DNA of 13,138 bases from an uncultured Acidimicrobiaceae bacterium (lineage in GTDB: Bacteria > Actinomycetota > Acidimicrobiia > Acidimicrobiales > Microtrichaceae): NCBI GenBank assembly GCA_937868025.1, contig CALMLJ010000271.1, positions 1-13,138 of the forward strand, in the 5' to 3' direction. How positions within the stretch are numbered: the first letter of the stretch is position 1; every line of letters starts with the position of its first letter. Both the position numbers and the translations under genes were made by a program. The notes beneath the pieces are model-generated. The model was not told the origin of the DNA, did not search any database, and saw only the letters and a program-made list of their open reading frames with translations. Shown here in pieces: positions 11,454 to 13,138 of this stretch.

Positions 11454-11939
11454 TCAGCTCGCGGGAAGTGGACAGCTGAGCGCGCCGCGCAGCCGCCCCC
11501 GCAACGCCAGCGCCAACAGGACGACGGACGCGATGGCGAGCACTTGCTGCAGCGGGGCGAACAGCTCCATGGCTCCGGTCGTCCCGATCGCGACGACGAC
11601 CAACTTGTTGCAGACCGGACACCCGACTGCGAAGAACGTCAGCACTCCACCGACGCCGCCGATTCGGCCGGGGCGGTCCAGGCGTTCGGGTGAGGCGGCG
11701 GAATCGCGCACGTAGGTGGCCAGGAGCAACCCGGCCAGGATGGAGGCCACTGCCAATGCCGGAATTGACCACCATGTCACGGGAACGGGTCGATCGAAGA
11801 CCGGGTTCGGGATGACGTCGGTCGGCAGACCCATCGCGAGGGCCGTGGCCACTGCGCCGGCCGCGGCCACACTCCACTGACGCAACGACCAGGCTCGTAA
11901 CACGGCGATCGGCCGCCCTGAGGGTGCAACGTCGACCAT
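11454..11939 (-). CDS. Four-helix membrane protein with a GCPVCNK motif
   Basis: This 161-residue integral membrane protein has four predicted helices (about 21-40, 55-77, 93-118 and 126-146). A Cys-Pro-x-Cys pair lies inside the third helix: FFAVGCPVCNKLVVVAIG (Cys107, Cys110). Another Cys (156) is near the C-terminus. I have seen similar actinobacterial membrane proteins but know no function. The thioredoxin-like CPVC suggests disulfide exchange or metal handling within the membrane. The start ATG 11939 has no Shine-Dalgarno; a -10-like TAGCCT lies 6 nt upstream, so the mRNA may be leaderless. It stands alone between the MNT-HEPN and MazEF pairs. The gap 11371-11453 holds nothing I can name. 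Confidence 0.72.
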   Translation of the reverse strand: MVDVAPSGRPIAVLRAWSLRQWSVAAAGAVATALAMGLPTDVIPNPVFDRPVPVTWWSIPALAVASILAGLLLATYVRDSAASPERLDRPGRIGGVGGVLTFFAVGCPVCNKLVVVAIGTTGAMELFAPLQQVLAIASVVLLALALRGRLRGALSCPLPAS

Positions 11940-12038
11940 GCGAGAAGGCTACCGAGCAGTGTCGGCGCGACCACAAGCTTGATCGGACGGTGAGCAGTCG
12001 GGCACCACGAGGGCGACAGGACCGGGGCCCCCGTCAGA

Positions 12039-12065
12039 TGGCATAGTTGTGGCATACTGATGCCA
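12039..12065. promoter_or_regulatory. Autoregulatory operator of the MazEF-type pair
   Basis: TGGCATA occurs at 12039-12045 and 12050-12056. The second copy forms a perfect inverted repeat, TGGCAT-ACTG-ATGCCA (12050-12065), whose last base is the A of the start codon. A -10-like CATACT (12053-12058) is embedded in it. Antitoxin binding would block the promoter. The layout also implies a leaderless mRNA. Confidence 0.5.
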
Positions 12066-12301
12066 TGTCTCGAGTTCGGGTCAGCACAACGGTGGACGGC
12101 CAACTGCTCGAGCAGGCACGACTCCTGCGATCAGGTTCGACCGACGCCGCACTTCTCGACGAGGCACTTGCAGCGTTGCTCGCCAGGAGCAGGCGTGCCG
12201 AGATCGACGCGAGCTACTCGGCCTACGACGAACACCCACTCGAGGAGCCTGACGAGTGGGGCGACCTCACCGCGTTCCGTGAGGCAGCTGCCGGCTCGTG
12301 A
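12065..12301 (+). CDS. Ribbon-helix-helix type antitoxin (MazE/VapB-like)
   Basis: This 78-residue protein has an N-terminal [18 protein letters not shown] typical of ribbon-helix-helix DNA-binding antitoxins. It is followed by a helical dimer segment ([20 protein letters not shown]) and an acidic, Trp-containing tail (EEPDEWGDL) that should wrap the toxin. ATG 12065 is preferred to ATG 12047, which would read through the operator. Its TGA overlaps the toxin GTG by 4 nt (GTGA), giving tight translational coupling. It likely represses its own promoter at 12039-12065. Confidence 0.87.
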   Translation: MSRVRVSTTVDGQLLEQARLLRSGSTDAALLDEALAALLARSRRAEIDASYSAYDEHPLEEPDEWGDLTAFREAAAGS

Positions 12302-12624
12302 TCCCGCTACCCAAACGCGGCGAGGTCTGGTGGTCCGAGCTGCCGGCGATCGGCCGTCGACCGGTCGTCGTGCTCTCCCGCGACGCGGCCATCCCTCGAT
12401 TGCGGCGCACACTGGTCGCGCCCTGCACGACGACGATCCGCGGGATTCCGAGCGAGGTCGTGCTCGAACCGGCAGAGGACCCGATCCCCAGGCTCTGTGC
12501 GGTCAACCTCGATTCGGTCGAGAGTATGTCGGTCGGGGTGCTCGTCGAGCGGATCGGTCGACTCAGCGACGATCGAATCCGCCAGATCTGCGCCGCCCTC
12601 GAGGTGGCCGTCGACTGCGGCTGA
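12298..12624 (+). CDS. MazF/PemK-family mRNA endoribonuclease toxin
   Basis: This 108-residue toxin has the PemK-like beta-barrel signature: the start [12 protein letters not shown], then [11 protein letters not shown] and a central [19 protein letters not shown] carrying the conserved Thr/Ser-Arg active-site region. [11 protein letters not shown] and the C-terminal helix [17 protein letters not shown] complete the fold. MazF enzymes cut single-stranded RNA at short motifs; the motif here cannot be predicted. GTG 12298 overlaps the antitoxin stop. The length is normal and the gene looks intact. A weak inverted repeat GATCGG/CCGATC (12629-12634, 12647-12652) follows and may end the transcript. 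Confidence 0.92.
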   Translation: MIPLPKRGEVWWSELPAIGRRPVVVLSRDAAIPRLRRTLVAPCTTTIRGIPSEVVLEPAEDPIPRLCAVNLDSVESMSVGVLVERIGRLSDDRIRQICAALEVAVDCG

Positions 12625-12742
12625 ACGTGATCGGCTGAACACACAACCGATCGTGTCGTCGGCAAGCGGCGCGCCCGAGTGGGTACTGGCCGGCGCCGGG
12701 CGCTGAACAGGTCCGGTTTCGATTCGTGGCGGGGCACACTCC

Positions 12743-12889
12743 GGATCCAGCGGGGACCGAGCTCGAATTGGAGCTCGTCACGGGCAGGAACCTGGCCACG
12801 ATGAGTGTCGACATCTGAAAGGTACCGCTCACCAACACTGCTCGAGCCGCTCGGTACAAGCGGCCGCTGAGCATCTTGGAGTAGGTACC
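12743..12889. other. Non-coding stretch dense in cloning-type restriction sites
   Basis: The gap 12625-12890 holds no credible gene. In 147 bp it contains GGATCC (12743), GAGCTC (12759, 12771), GTCGAC (12807), GGTACC (12821, 12884), CTCGAG (12841) and GCGGCCGC (12860). ACCGAGCTCGAATT (12756-12769) is identical to the pUC19 polylinker as I remember it. This may be chance in GC-rich DNA or a construct trace. Confidence 0.35.
12786..12812 (+). promoter_or_regulatory. Possible ECF-type promoter upstream of the SMR gene
   Basis: AGGAAC (12786-12791), 17 bp, then CGAC (12809-12812). Transcription would begin near 12821 and give a leader of about 70 nt. The spacing equals the copper-island promoters but the -35 has one deviation (AGGAAC). 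Low confidence. Confidence 0.35.
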
Positions 12890-12890
12890 C

Positions 12891-13138
12891 ATGAGTCCCC
12901 TTCTCGCGGCCTGGCTGCTGCTTGCCGTCAGTGTCGCCTGTGAAGTCGTCGGCAACGTCGCCCTGCGATACGCCGACGGATTCACCAGACCGATCGCGGC
13001 GACTGCTGCCGTGACCTGCTTCCTGGCGTCGGTCTGGCTCATGTCGATCACGATGCGCAAGATCGAACTGGGGGTGACGTATGCAGTGTGGGCCGCCGGC
13101 AGCACCGCGATCACGGCGTGCGTCGGCGTCGGCCTCTA
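12891..13138 (+). CDS. Small multidrug resistance (SMR) family transporter, 3' end outside the window
   Basis: Only the first 82 codons are present. The protein belongs to the SMR family of four-helix proton-coupled exporters (EmrE, QacE and guanidinium Gdx subgroups). The essential membrane Glu is Glu18 in SVACEVVGNVALR, followed by YADGFTR, helix 2 (AATAAVTCFLASVWLMSITMRKI) and YAVWAAGSTAIT, where the family usually has YAIW-x-G-x-G. ATG 12891 follows GGAG (12878-12881) at 9 nt. Substrate subgroup cannot be told; the WAAGS variation departs from both EmrE and Gdx as I know them. I found no guanidine riboswitch in the leader. Confidence 0.85.
   Translation, partial: MSPLLAAWLLLAVSVACEVVGNVALRYADGFTRPIAATAAVTCFLASVWLMSITMRKIELGVTYAVWAAGSTAITACVGVGL

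Noticed and set aside
12813..12890. Guanidine riboswitch in the SMR leader
   Set aside because: One hairpin (GCCGCT/AGCGGC around 12847-12865) is present, but I see no paired ACGR loops or the conserved guanidine-I or -III core.

Overview
The window is GC-rich, gene-dense DNA from a bacterium that looks like a high-GC actinobacterium. An Acidimicrobiia (Ilumatobacter-like) source is my best guess from gene content, GTG starts, sparse Shine-Dalgarno sites and apparently leaderless genes. No marker gene here proves the lineage.

Left part (1-2300): two tandem paralogous SigC-like ECF sigma factors, separated by a gap with a strong hairpin and an antisense-facing ECF-type promoter. Next comes a divergent arsenic pair: a CadI/ArsI-type vicinal-oxygen-chelate protein on the minus strand and a four-cysteine ArsR on the plus strand, sharing a repeat-containing operator.

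Centre (2300-7900): a copper-handling island. It encodes a secreted YcnI-type protein (mature N-terminal His), a PepSY-type membrane protein with a Met/His-rich loop, a membrane-anchored CopC/YtkA-like protein (mature N-terminal His), a PCuAC-type copper chaperone lipoprotein, a zinc-finger anti-sigma-like membrane protein with a Met/His loop, and a DUF4349-type lipoprotein. Five promoters here and a sixth in the sigma gap share one architecture: a -35 of GGGAAC (or TGGAAC), exactly 17 bp, then CGAC (or CGTC). At three of them the start codon lies only 8-9 nt past the -10 element, which predicts leaderless mRNAs. The natural reading is that one or both sigma factors drive this copper regulon and that the membrane anti-sigma-like protein gates it in response to metal.

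Right part (8000-13138): tRNA-Gly(UCC); a minus-strand run of a glyoxalase-like protein, a CDF metal exporter behind a perfect palindrome, a group II truncated haemoglobin and a SnoaL/LEH-like protein; tRNA-Arg(UCU). It continues with an MntA antitoxin followed by a HepT toxin gene carrying a nonsense codon, a CxxC membrane protein, a MazEF-type pair, and the 5' part of an SMR transporter behind a stretch unusually rich in cloning-type restriction sites.

Everything is read from sequence alone. Family names are by recognition of motifs, and promoter calls come from pattern matching by eye.
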